44,569 nt of DNA from assembly GCA_016234365.1 (NCBI GenBank), contig JACRER010000051.1, positions 1 through 44,569 on the forward strand. Reading direction: 5' to 3'. The stretch is from Elusimicrobiota bacterium. GTDB lineage: Bacteria > Elusimicrobiota > Elusimicrobia > Elusimicrobiales > UBA9959. The position numbers were made by a program, and so were the translations under genes. The notes beneath the pieces are model-generated. The model searched no databases, was not told the origin of the DNA, and saw only the letters and a list, made by a program, of their open reading frames with translations. Shown piece by piece: positions 21,982-30,213 of the stretch. Numbering within the stretch: position 1 is the stretch's first letter; each line of letters starts with the position of its first letter.

Positions 21982-22595
21982 AGTACCGCTTTTACGGCGG
22001 CCTCGCCGGCCGTCAGCAAAGTTTTTAGCGGCAGCGAGGGCGCGATGGCCTTGCCGGAAGTTTCCGGCAGGGCCATTTCCATTGTAAGCGGCAGGTGCAC
22101 GAAGGCGAACCTGGCGCTCAGGCCCAGCGCGGCTATGGCGTGCAGGGCCTCGTACATTAAATGGTTGCAGACGTAGCCGCCGGCGTAATTGCTTACGTGG
22201 GCGGGGACCCCGGCGCGGCGCACCGCGGCCGCCAGCCTGCGCGGGTCGGCTGTCACAAAATAGGCGGCCGGGCCGTCGGGCCGTATCAGTTTGCCTTCGG
22301 GCTTGTAGCCGGCGTTGTCCTTAATGCCGTAATCCTGGATGTTCAGCGCGAACCGCTCTATGCGCACGGAGGTTTCCCCCGCGGCCAGGCCGAAGGAGAC
22401 CATAGCCGCGGGCTTGTGGCGCGCCAGCAGGGCGGGAATGATTCTGGAAACGGCTTTGCCGCTCACCGGGAGTTTTACTTTCACTACGCGCCAGCCGCGG
22501 TAGTCGGCCGGTTTAAGGCCCGCCATCACGCGCAGCGCGGGATTGTCCCCGCGGCCGGCGAAAGGCTCGAAGGCGGTGATGAGCAGGGTTTTCAC
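21978..22595 (-). CDS. pcp: Pyroglutamyl-peptidase I
   Basis: Cytoplasmic cysteine peptidase (family C15) that removes N-terminal pyroglutamate. The 205-residue protein shows ITAFEPFAGRGDNPA, the Glu-containing FGLAAGETSVRIERFALN, the nucleophile segment SNYAGGYVCNHLMY and the histidine in FVHLPL, so the Glu-Cys-His triad is complete. The start is GTG at 22595, which overlaps the stop of the upstream zincin gene (GTGA), so translation is coupled. The upstream in-frame extension belongs to that other gene's coding region in a different frame. Confidence 0.93.
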   Translation of the reverse strand: MKTLLITAFEPFAGRGDNPALRVMAGLKPADYRGWRVVKVKLPVSGKAVSRIIPALLARHKPAAMVSFGLAAGETSVRIERFALNIQDYGIKDNAGYKPEGKLIRPDGPAAYFVTADPRRLAAAVRRAGVPAHVSNYAGGYVCNHLMYEALHAIAALGLSARFAFVHLPLTMEMALPETSGKAIAPSLPLKTLLTAGEAAVKAVL

Positions 22596-23092
22596 GGCGG
22601 GCACGCCCCGGGGGTCTGTATGAAGTTTTCCCTGAACAAGGTCTGGAATTCCACCGCCTGCGGTTCGTAAGACGGGTCGTCCAGCGACAGGTCCCAGCCG
22701 CGGTAGCGGTGCTGGATGTAATGCGCGAATTCGTGCGCGAGCGAATCGTCCATGGCCCGGCCGTGGGAGGCGTACCAGGCCGCGTCGTCGAGCAGGTAGA
22801 TCTCGTTGCGGTCCCAGACGTAGACGTTGGTTACATAATCGGGGCGCAGACCCCACTGCGGCCACACCGCGTCCTGGAACTGGCCAAGTGAGACCTGGCT
22901 GGCGAAGTAAATGCGCGGCAGGGGGATATCGGGGCGGTAGGCCTGGTTCATCAGGCCGGCCACTATTTTAAGGACGCATACCGGCGGATACTTAAGGACC
23001 GCGGGCGCCGCCGCCGGCCCGCCGTGCGCGCCGCCCGGCAGGGCCGCCGCGGCCAGGAAGAGCGCCAGGGCTAAAGAGTACGGGCGCGGCAT
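22592..23092 (-). CDS. Exported zincin-like metalloprotease
   Basis: A 166-residue protein with a signal peptide (about 1-24) and a metalloprotease-type zinc site SLAHEFAHYIQH (HExxH at about 120-124), with a possible third ligand Glu in EPQAVEFQ about 27 residues later. This arrangement fits short bacterial gluzincin-like proteins of unknown substrate. The start is ATG at 23092, four bases from the rlmN stop, and the gene overlaps pcp. A peptidase pair (an exported zincin with pyroglutamyl peptidase) in one transcription unit is suggestive of peptide turnover but proves nothing. Confidence 0.8.
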   Translation of the reverse strand: MPRPYSLALALFLAAAALPGGAHGGPAAAPAVLKYPPVCVLKIVAGLMNQAYRPDIPLPRIYFASQVSLGQFQDAVWPQWGLRPDYVTNVYVWDRNEIYLLDDAAWYASHGRAMDDSLAHEFAHYIQHRYRGWDLSLDDPSYEPQAVEFQTLFRENFIQTPGACPP

Positions 23093-23096
23093 AGGG

Positions 23097-24119
23097 TTAT
23101 TTCCCGGCGAGCTGGCCGCAGGCGCCGGCTATGTCTTCGCCCAGGCTCTTGCGTACCGTTACCTCGAAGCCGTATTCCTCCATGAGGCCCGCAAAAACCT
23201 TCACGCGGTCCCTTTCCGGGGCTTTAAACCTGGCGCCGGTGCGGTTGTACGGGATGAGGTTGACGGTGAAATACTTGGGGGCCGCCACCGAGCGCAGCCA
23301 GGAACTGAGCCGGTTGGCCTGCGAGCGGCTGCTGTTGAGCCCTTCCAGCAGCACGTATTCCACGAAGACGCGGCGGCGCGTGCTGAAGATGTAGTCGTTG
23401 AGCGCCTTGGCCAGCTGCGAGAGCGGGTAGGTGATGTTGAGCGGTACCAGGTCGTTGCGCATCGCGTCTTCGGAGGCGTGCAGCGAAATAGCCAGGTTGC
23501 ACTGCGGGAACTCCTTGGCGAAGCGGCGGATGCCAGGCACGTGCCCGGCGGTGGACACCGAGATGTGGCGCTGGCCCAGGCCTATCATTTCCGGGTCGGA
23601 CATCGTGCGGATGGCTTCGGCCATGGACTCGTAGTTGTAGAACGGCTCGCCCATGCCCATAAAAATTACGCTGCCTATTTTCTGGCCGCGGGTCTTTTTA
23701 AGGTAGGCGGCTGCGGCCAGGAACTGGTCGGTTATCTCGTCGGGGGAGAGGTTGCGCTTGAGGCCTTTGCGGCCGGTGGCGCAGAAGGGGCAGCGCACCG
23801 GGCAGCCCACCTGCGTGGATACGCACAAGCTCCATTTTTCCGGCAGGAGGTTGAGCAGCACGGTCTCTATCTTATGGCCGTCCTTCAGCTCGAAGGCGAA
23901 CTTTATGGCGTCGCCTTTCTTGGAGACCAGCGTGGCCGCTTCTTCCACCGTGTGCAGGCGGAATTTATGCTTAAGCTGCTCCCTGAGCGGCGCCGGCAGG
24001 GCCGAGACCTCGTCCCAGGAGGACGCGAAATTCTTGTAAACGGCGTCGCGCACCTGCTTAAGGCGGAAGGCGGGCAGGCCGTTCTCTTGCAGGAAGGCGG
24101 AAAGTTTTTTGAAGTCCAT
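23097..24119 (-). CDS. rlmN: 23S rRNA (adenine2503-C2)-methyltransferase RlmN
   Basis: Radical SAM enzyme that methylates C2 of A2503 in 23S rRNA and A37 of some tRNAs. The 340-residue protein has the cluster motif CPVRCPFCATGRKG (about 118), MGMGEPFYNY, the two catalytic cysteines (Cys in CPVRC-type site excluded; the C-terminal one is in GEDIAGACGQL) and LIPYNRTG. Length is typical. The ATG lies only 9 bases from the inverted-repeat element at 24129-24201, so the promoter must lie in or beyond that element. It is probably co-transcribed with the zincin and pcp genes. Confidence 0.95.
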   Translation of the reverse strand: MDFKKLSAFLQENGLPAFRLKQVRDAVYKNFASSWDEVSALPAPLREQLKHKFRLHTVEEAATLVSKKGDAIKFAFELKDGHKIETVLLNLLPEKWSLCVSTQVGCPVRCPFCATGRKGLKRNLSPDEITDQFLAAAAYLKKTRGQKIGSVIFMGMGEPFYNYESMAEAIRTMSDPEMIGLGQRHISVSTAGHVPGIRRFAKEFPQCNLAISLHASEDAMRNDLVPLNITYPLSQLAKALNDYIFSTRRRVFVEYVLLEGLNSSRSQANRLSSWLRSVAAPKYFTVNLIPYNRTGARFKAPERDRVKVFAGLMEEYGFEVTVRKSLGEDIAGACGQLAGK

Positions 24120-24128
24120 AATTATAGA

Positions 24129-24201
24129 GGGGACGTTCTTAACTATTGGACTATTTTATAGGGAATTGTAGATAAATAGTCCAATAGTTAAGAACGTCCC
24201 C
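24129..24201. repeat. Perfect 28-bp inverted repeat (hairpin element)
   Basis: Arms 24129-24156 and 24174-24201 are exact reverse complements around a 17-base loop. The outer ends read GGGGACGTTCTTAAC. Such ends occur in REP-type or miniature inverted-repeat sequences, although I cannot confirm a family. The element fills the gap between rlmN and the secreted hydrolase gene. It is AT-rich inside GC-rich surroundings, and its loop strand contains -10-like TACAAT and TATAAA boxes toward rlmN. Confidence 0.9.
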
Positions 24202-24216
24202 GTTACCCGGAAAGCG

Positions 24217-25413
24217 TCAGTTAACGCAGACCGGCCGGGGCGATACGGAGCAATCCACCACCTGCGGAGCCAGCAGCGGCCTGAACACCGGCACGAAGAT
24301 CTCTTTGTGGATGGAGTTAAGCTCCGCCTTGTAGTCGAAGAAGTAGGCGCCGTGCCAGGCCTTGATGTCTCGCATCTTGAAGAGGTCCTGGCGGGCCAGC
24401 TTGCGCAGGATCTTTTTGTGGATGATGAGCTGGATCAGGGTGGGCTCCAGGTTCTCCACCTGGGCGTCGGCCTGGTAATTGGAGTCCGCGGCGGCGATGG
24501 CGTTGGAATACGCGTCGCGCATGGCCCAGATATTGCGCCAGACCGCTACGTTGGCCGGCTTGGAGACGCGCTTCTCCAGGCCTTCGCTCATCTTTTCCAG
24601 CTTCACGAACAGCCTCACCACCAGGTTGGCCGGCACCAGCGGGGAGCCGGCGGTTATAAGCTTGTCTATGCGCACGTCCGGGCGCTGGAGGTAGACGCGG
24701 TGCAGGGCCGTGTGGACCATCACCGAGCCCCAGCTGTGGGCCAGGATGTAGATGGGGCGGCCGGTGCCTTTATACTGGTCGTAGACGTCCGCTATCTTCT
24801 GCTGCAGGCGGGGCAGGGTTTCGCGGGTGTCCTTGGGGTCGCGGGACCAGGCGAAAGGGACTATTATCACGTCATGCTGGTCGTAGCCGGGGATCTCCCT
24901 GAGCTTGGCTTCCAGGTAGTTGTCCTCGAGGCGCAGAACGCGGTCCTGGGGCAATTCTCGGGCGTCGGGGTCCTCTTCTGGGAAGAAATAGCGCGGGTTG
25001 AACGACACCACGCCGTTCACTATCTCCGCTTCGGTGATGTTCTTGTTATGGAAGAAAAAACGGAAGAATTTTATGAGTTTCTTGAGTTCGAACGGGCCCA
25101 CGCCTATCTCGCCGAACCGCAGGCCGGAAATGGTGATGACCACCGGGTCCAGGCCGTTCCTGGTCGCAAGGGCTTCGTCCAGGGCGCGTATGGAGGAGGG
25201 GGCCTGCCGCGCGGAGGCCGCGGCGGCGTCCTCCCGGGCGGCTTCGCTGTCGGCCTGTTCCTCTATGGACAACTCGGGGGCGGGGACCGCCAGGTCGGAG
25301 GTCAGGGCGCGGACGTCGTCGGCTTTAAGGGTGTTGAGTTCGGCGGCGCGGACGGCCAGGTTAAGGGTAAAAACAACAAAAACGGCGACAAGTGCGGTTT
25401 TTATCAGTCTCAT
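24217..25413 (-). CDS. Secreted lipase-like alpha/beta hydrolase
   Basis: A 398-residue protein with a signal peptide (MRLIKTALVAVFVVFTLNLAV, cleavage near RAA) and an Ala/Glu-rich linker to about residue 80. The alpha/beta hydrolase body has PVVITISGLRFGE, the nucleophile elbow ILAHSWGSVMVH (about 235) and TAGSPLVPANLV. The segment resembles lipase class 3 or PGAP1-like proteins, which make lipid or ester cleavage likely. I set the start at the ATG at 25413, eight codons inside the longest frame, because the signal peptide begins there. The last residues contain two Cys that could pair. Confidence 0.8.
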   Translation of the reverse strand: MRLIKTALVAVFVVFTLNLAVRAAELNTLKADDVRALTSDLAVPAPELSIEEQADSEAAREDAAAASARQAPSSIRALDEALATRNGLDPVVITISGLRFGEIGVGPFELKKLIKFFRFFFHNKNITEAEIVNGVVSFNPRYFFPEEDPDARELPQDRVLRLEDNYLEAKLREIPGYDQHDVIIVPFAWSRDPKDTRETLPRLQQKIADVYDQYKGTGRPIYILAHSWGSVMVHTALHRVYLQRPDVRIDKLITAGSPLVPANLVVRLFVKLEKMSEGLEKRVSKPANVAVWRNIWAMRDAYSNAIAAADSNYQADAQVENLEPTLIQLIIHKKILRKLARQDLFKMRDIKAWHGAYFFDYKAELNSIHKEIFVPVFRPLLAPQVVDCSVSPRPVCVN

Positions 25414-25458
25414 AATTAATATAGAATATATTATCAAATTTGGAGTTGGTTTTTGACC

Positions 25459-27285
25459 ATGGTCAATACGTTTTCGGAAGATAAGGGCCCCCGGAGGCTG
25501 GCGGCTTTTCTAGGGCTTAATTTCTCGCTTTCGCTGGCGCTTTGCGCCGGTTTCCTGCTTTTTACCGGCGGCCACCCTCTGGAGCTGGCCTTCGCCGGCG
25601 CGGCGCTGGTCTCCAATACCGCCATGTTCTACGCCGCCCTGGCCCTGCCGGCCGCGCTGCTGTACGCTTTTGGCGCGGGGCGCCTGCTGCTGCCGCTCCT
25701 GGCGGTTTTCCAGCTTTTCCTGGCCACGGACCTGGCCGTTTATAAAATATTCAAGTTCCACCTGAACTCCATGGTGCTTAACCTGGTGCTGACCCCCGGC
25801 GGGCTGGAGTCGCTGGACCAGGGCTGGGCTACCAAAGCGCTGTTCGTGCTGGTGGCCATAGGCGCCGGAGCGGCGCAGTGGTATTTCTGGCGGCTGGCCC
25901 CGCGGCTGGCCCCCAAAGTCACCGGCCGGCGCGCCGCCCTGGCGCTGGCAGGCATACTGCTGTTCGCCGTCGCGGACAAGGGCCTGTTCGCATGGGGCAC
26001 GCTGTACGATTCGGTCTATATTACCCGCAACTCGCAGCTCTTCCCGCTTTACCAGCCGCTGCGCGTGCGCAGTTTTGCCAGCAAATATCTTGGCGTAAAG
26101 CTGGACAGGGAAGTCCGCGCCGGCGTGGACCTTAAATACTCCGGCCTGCGCTACCCGGCCGCGCCGCTCATGGCGGAGCCGCCGGCCAAGCCCCTTAACT
26201 TTTTAATTATCGTGGTGGACTCCCTGCGCCGGGACATGCTGACCCCGGAGATAATGCCGGAGACCTGGGCGTTGGGCCAAAAATCGGCGGTATTCACGGA
26301 CCATTACAGCGGCGGCAACTGCACGCGGTTCGGCATCTTCTCCGTGCTCTACGGAATTTACGGCAACTACTGGTTCCCCATGCTGGGCGAACTGCGCGGC
26401 CCCGTGCTGATAGACGCGCTGAAGGCGCAGGGCTACGACCTGCGGCTTTACGCCAGCGCCAAGCTGAGTTTTCCGGAATTCAACAAGACCTGCTTCGTGA
26501 GCGTGCCGCGGGATGGTATCCTGGACGAGCCGGCCGGGGAGAACGGCGCGCAGAAGGATAAAGCCATCTCGGAACGGTTCGCCGCCTACCTTAAGCAGCG
26601 CGACGGGAAAAAGCCGTATTTCTCCTTCATCTTTTATGACGCCTCCCACGGTAATTACGACGCCCTGCCGGGGCTGGAGAAGTTCCAGCCGGCTTTCCCT
26701 GTGAGCCAGCTGGCGCTTAATAAGGGCAACGTGGGCGGGCTGTTCAACCGCTACAGGAATTCCGTCCATACCGACGACTCGCTGGTGGGCGGCATACTGC
26801 GCGCCGTGCGCGACACTGGCGGCCTGAAGAATACGGTGGTGCTGGTGCTGGGCGACCACGGCGAAGCGTTTTTGGAGCGCGGCCGCTACGGGCATAACCA
26901 GGGCTACAGCCCGGAAGAGGTGCGCGTGCCGCTGGTGCTTTATGTGCCGGGCCGCGCGCCGCAGCGCGTAACGCGCCCCACCAGCCACCTGGATATAGTC
27001 CCTACGCTGCTGCCACTGACCGGGGTTAAAAACCCCGCGGCGGATTATTCCAGTGGGCAGAGCCTTTTCTCCGCCGGGGCGCGCCCCTTCCTCGCCGCTT
27101 TTTCCTGGGACACCGCAGGCATCATCACCTCTTCGCGCACGGCGGAGCTGCCGCTGGAGATGTACAAGGGCGGGGTAAAGGTTTTTGACGCGGATTATAA
27201 AGAAGTGCCGGGCCGCCAGGCCGCGGCCGAGTTCATGCCGCTTATAGGGCGGTTCCAGAAAGAAGCCAGGAGATTCAGCCGTTAG
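25459..27285 (+). CDS. YejM/PbgA-like membrane sulfatase-fold protein
   Basis: A 608-residue inner-membrane protein with about five N-terminal helices (1-180), a linker, and a periplasmic sulfatase-fold domain (about 250-590). The core resembles YejM/PbgA: FLIIVVDSLRRDML, FTDHYSGGNCTRFGIFSVLYG, VLGDHGEAF. In enterobacteria YejM binds lipid and controls LpxC turnover through LapB. Here the catalytic Thr position is in GNCTR, so an enzyme activity cannot be excluded. The ATG at 25459 is preferred over an in-frame TTG six bases earlier. It is divergent from the secreted hydrolase. Confidence 0.85.
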   Translation: MVNTFSEDKGPRRLAAFLGLNFSLSLALCAGFLLFTGGHPLELAFAGAALVSNTAMFYAALALPAALLYAFGAGRLLLPLLAVFQLFLATDLAVYKIFKFHLNSMVLNLVLTPGGLESLDQGWATKALFVLVAIGAGAAQWYFWRLAPRLAPKVTGRRAALALAGILLFAVADKGLFAWGTLYDSVYITRNSQLFPLYQPLRVRSFASKYLGVKLDREVRAGVDLKYSGLRYPAAPLMAEPPAKPLNFLIIVVDSLRRDMLTPEIMPETWALGQKSAVFTDHYSGGNCTRFGIFSVLYGIYGNYWFPMLGELRGPVLIDALKAQGYDLRLYASAKLSFPEFNKTCFVSVPRDGILDEPAGENGAQKDKAISERFAAYLKQRDGKKPYFSFIFYDASHGNYDALPGLEKFQPAFPVSQLALNKGNVGGLFNRYRNSVHTDDSLVGGILRAVRDTGGLKNTVVLVLGDHGEAFLERGRYGHNQGYSPEEVRVPLVLYVPGRAPQRVTRPTSHLDIVPTLLPLTGVKNPAADYSSGQSLFSAGARPFLAAFSWDTAGIITSSRTAELPLEMYKGGVKVFDADYKEVPGRQAAAEFMPLIGRFQKEARRFSR

Positions 27286-28402
27286 GCCGCAAGAGCCGGG
27301 TTAAAGGGAGATCCCGTATTCCGCCGCTGCGCCACCAGGACGGTACGAGCGGGTTTATTTTCCCGGCGTGGGCGCAGGCCGCGCAGGCGTTGGCGCCGGC
27401 GGGCCGCCGGCCCTTGGCCAGGAAAGCGCGGGCTTCCTTGAAAGAGCGGTTGTTGAAGAGTTCCCGCAGCGGCCCCGCTAACCCGTCCCCAAAGTCGTCC
27501 TTCTTGTCCTCCACGCCGCAGCACGGCGAAACCGAACCGTCGGAATTTACCACCGCGGCCAGCCACGGCCAGACGCAGGCGGGCAGGCCGGAGGCTTTTA
27601 CGCGCAGGTATTCCTGGTGGTTGAGCATGGTCTGAGCGCCGGCGGCGCCGGTCTCCGGGTAGAACGCCGCGCCCTCTTTCACCGGCACCCAGGCCGGGTC
27701 CGGGATGGCGGCCGGCGCCGGCAGGAACAGGTCCACGCCCAGCTCGGCGCTCATGGCGCGGGCTTTTTCTATTTCGTGCTCGTTGTGGCGGAAAACCAGG
27801 AATTTCCAGGCTATGTACGGGCGCCGCGAGCCGCGCCGCCGGCGCAGGTCCAGCAGCGTACGCAGGTTCTTCAGCGCCTTGTCAAAATCACCGCCGGCGC
27901 GGTAGCGCGAGTAAGTTTCCTGCGACGCGCCGTCGAAGGAGAGAATTAGGAAATCCAGCCCGCTGTCCAGCAGCCGGCCCGCGGCCTCTTCGTCCAGGTC
28001 GTTGAGGTGGCTGCTCAGGTAGGTTTCCATGGAGAACCGCTTGGCGTAGGCTATCATGTCGTAAAGCCGCGGGTTCAGCGTGGGCTCGCCCCAGTTGTAA
28101 AAATCAGTTTTAAGCAGGTACGGGCCCAGCTGGTCCATCACCTTCACGTAATCGTCCCAGCGCAGCAGCGTTTTGGGGCGGGTACCCTTGTCCCGGCCTG
28201 TGGGGCAGAACGGGCAGCGCAGCGTGCAGGCGCTGGCGGGGTCTATTATAAGGTGGTAGGGGAGGGCGCGAGCGGCTTCGCGCCCCTGGCGCAGGTCCCA
28301 TTCGGCCAGCAGGTAGTTGCCGAGCTTCTTCCACAGCCCCAGCCGGGCCAGCGCAAAGATCATGCCGGGCCGGAGCCCGTAGAAGAGGGAGCGCTCAGGC
28401 AT
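27275..28402 (-). CDS. Radical SAM/SPASM domain protein
   Basis: A 375-residue radical SAM protein. The cluster motif is SACTLRCPFCPTGRDKG (CxxxCxxC, about 58), followed by DFYNWGEPTLNP and SFDGASQETYSRYR. The C-terminal SPASM-like domain has Cys at ACVWPWLAAVV, SPCCGVED and ANACAACAHAG, enough for auxiliary clusters. Relatives modify peptides or nucleotides or act as anaerobic sulfatase-maturating enzymes. Its 3' end overlaps the convergent YejM-like gene by 11 bases, and its start overlaps the release-factor-like gene by 8 bases (ATGCCTGA). The substrate is unknown. Confidence 0.88.
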   Translation of the reverse strand: MPERSLFYGLRPGMIFALARLGLWKKLGNYLLAEWDLRQGREAARALPYHLIIDPASACTLRCPFCPTGRDKGTRPKTLLRWDDYVKVMDQLGPYLLKTDFYNWGEPTLNPRLYDMIAYAKRFSMETYLSSHLNDLDEEAAGRLLDSGLDFLILSFDGASQETYSRYRAGGDFDKALKNLRTLLDLRRRRGSRRPYIAWKFLVFRHNEHEIEKARAMSAELGVDLFLPAPAAIPDPAWVPVKEGAAFYPETGAAGAQTMLNHQEYLRVKASGLPACVWPWLAAVVNSDGSVSPCCGVEDKKDDFGDGLAGPLRELFNNRSFKEARAFLAKGRRPAGANACAACAHAGKINPLVPSWWRSGGIRDLPLTRLLRPNG

Positions 28403-28760
28403 CGGTATCCGCCGCCGGCCGCCGCGAGCGGGCTTTGCGGCGGCGCACGCGCGCTATCTCTTTAAGGCGTTCGGAAGTTCCGGGGGAGACGGCCATCTCC
28501 ACGCGGTCGGCCAGTTCGCGCAGGGCCAGAAAGCGGTTGACCGAACGTTTGCGTTCGCGCTGGCAGCGGATGACCAGCCCCATGGGAGGGTACTTGAGCA
28601 GCACCGCGTTGGAGGTCTTGTTTATTTTCTGCCCGCCCTTGCCGCCGCCCCGGATGAACTGTTCCTCCACCAGGCGCAGGTCCAGGCCGAGGCGCGCGAT
28701 GCGGGCCTTCAGCGCCTCCGTTTTTGCGGGGGTGATATCGGAAAGTTCCGGGAAGTTCAT
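28395..28760 (-). CDS. RF-1-domain peptide release / ribosome rescue protein
   Basis: A 121-residue protein consisting of one class-I release-factor catalytic domain. The GGQ loop reads IRGGGKGGQKINKTSNAV (about 36-53), and a basic tail (RVRRRKARSRRPAA) could enter the mRNA channel, as in ArfB/YaeJ. There is no codon-recognition domain. It therefore probably hydrolyses peptidyl-tRNA on stalled ribosomes. The sequence before the loop (LDLRLVEEQF) resembles the mtRF-R/C12orf65 and PrfH-like families more than E. coli ArfB, so I give no symbol. It lies 6 bases after the rel stop. Confidence 0.88.
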   Translation of the reverse strand: MNFPELSDITPAKTEALKARIARLGLDLRLVEEQFIRGGGKGGQKINKTSNAVLLKYPPMGLVIRCQRERKRSVNRFLALRELADRVEMAVSPGTSERLKEIARVRRRKARSRRPAADTDA

Positions 28761-28766
28761 GGGACG

Positions 28767-30209
28767 CTAGTCCGCCAGCTGGCCGTGTTCGCGCAGGTAT
28801 TTGCGGATGTGGCTGCGCGCGCCGGCGGTCTTTACCACGGAGAGCCAGTCTTTCTTGGGCGCGGAGTTGCGGCGGGTGATGATCTCGCAGATATCGCCGC
28901 TCTTGAGCGCCTCGTCCAGGCGCGCCATCTTGTTGTTAACCTTGGCGCCTATGCAGGCGTTGCCGATGTCGGTGTGGATGGAATAGGCGAAATCTATGGG
29001 CGTGGCGTCCACGGGCAGGGGCTTAACCTCGCCCTTCGGGGTGAAGATGAAGATCTGGTCCAGCTCCAGGTCGGTCTTGAAGCTTTCTATGAACTCGCGC
29101 GGGCTCGACAGGTCCTGCAGCCATTCCATCCACTGGCGCAGCCAGTTGAGCTTTTCGTCCAGGTGGCGGTCGGCGCCCTTCTCGCCCAGCTTGTAGCGCC
29201 AGTGCGCGGCGATGCCGTACTCCGAAGTGCGGTGCATCTCTTCGGTGCGGATCTGGATCTCTATGATCTCGCCCGAGGCCGCCATTACACTGGTGTGCAG
29301 GCTCTGGTAGAGGTTCATTTTGGGCACGGCGATGTAGTCCGTGAAAGAGCCGGCCACCGGCTTGAAGACGGAGTGCACGGTGCCCAGGAGGGCGTAGCAG
29401 TTGATGATGGTGTCGGTAATGACGCTCACGCCCAGGGCGTCCTGGATCTCCTCGAAAGGTTTTTCCTGGCGCAGCATCTTGCGGTAGATGGAGTAGAGGT
29501 TCTTGGCGCGCGAGACCACGCGGTGCGGCACCTGCGCGCCGCCCAGGTGTGTTTCCAGTTCCTTGCGGAAATCTTCCAGCAGTTTCTCGCGCTTGGCGTA
29601 GCGCAGCTGCACCTTGGCCAGCAGGCTCTGGTACTCGTCGGGAAAAAGGAATTTGAAGGAAAGGTCTTCCAGTTCGCTCTTGAGCTGGAAGATGCCCAGC
29701 CGCTGGGCGAGCGGCGCGTAAAGAGACAGCGTTTCGTGGCTGATCTCCAGCTGCTTCTCCCTGGGCAGGAAGTTGAGCGTGCGCATGTTGTGCAGGCGGT
29801 CCGCCAGCTTGATGACGATCACGCGGATATCCTTGGCGGTGGCCAGGATCATCTTGCGCCAGTTCTCGGCCTGGGCCTCGTCGCGCGAGGAGAAGCGGAG
29901 CGTCTCTATCTTGGTGACGCCGGCCACCAGGGCGTAAACCTCGTCCCCGAATTCTTTCTTGAAGGTCTCGTGCGGGATCTTGGTATCCTCCAGCACGTCG
30001 TGCAGCAGGCCGGCCGCCACGGTTTCCAGGTCCATCTTGTAATCCACCAGGATCTCGGCCACGGCCGCGCAATGGACGAAGTATTTTTCCCCGGAGGCGC
30101 GTTTCTGTTCCTGGTGGGCCTCGCTGGAGTAATTCCACGCGTATTCCAGCATGGTGGTGTCCTGCGAGGAGTACTCCCGGAATTTTTTAAGCAGTTCTTC
30201 CAGTTCCAT
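28767..30209 (-). CDS. Short RelA/SpoT-family (p)ppGpp synthetase/hydrolase
   Basis: A 480-residue Rel protein. The HD hydrolase domain is at about 25-180 (GLLHDVLEDTKI, IKLADRLHNMRTL), the synthetase domain at about 215-350 (RAKNLYSIYRKM, FTDYIAVPKMNLYQSLHT, EIQIRTEEMHRTSEYGIAAHW) and a TGS domain at about 395-460. Family members usually continue to 700 residues or more with zinc-finger and ACT regulatory domains, which are absent here. The stop is followed directly by the next gene, so truncation by frameshift is not apparent. Hydrolase and synthetase residues look intact. The start is placed at the ATG at 30209. Confidence 0.92.
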   Translation of the reverse strand: MELEELLKKFREYSSQDTTMLEYAWNYSSEAHQEQKRASGEKYFVHCAAVAEILVDYKMDLETVAAGLLHDVLEDTKIPHETFKKEFGDEVYALVAGVTKIETLRFSSRDEAQAENWRKMILATAKDIRVIVIKLADRLHNMRTLNFLPREKQLEISHETLSLYAPLAQRLGIFQLKSELEDLSFKFLFPDEYQSLLAKVQLRYAKREKLLEDFRKELETHLGGAQVPHRVVSRAKNLYSIYRKMLRQEKPFEEIQDALGVSVITDTIINCYALLGTVHSVFKPVAGSFTDYIAVPKMNLYQSLHTSVMAASGEIIEIQIRTEEMHRTSEYGIAAHWRYKLGEKGADRHLDEKLNWLRQWMEWLQDLSSPREFIESFKTDLELDQIFIFTPKGEVKPLPVDATPIDFAYSIHTDIGNACIGAKVNNKMARLDEALKSGDICEIITRRNSAPKKDWLSVVKTAGARSHIRKYLREHGQLAD

Positions 30210-30213
30210 GTGG

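Noticed and set aside
24119-24126. TATAAT as a -10 box of rlmN
   Set aside because: It ends one base before the ATG, so transcription would start inside the coding region.
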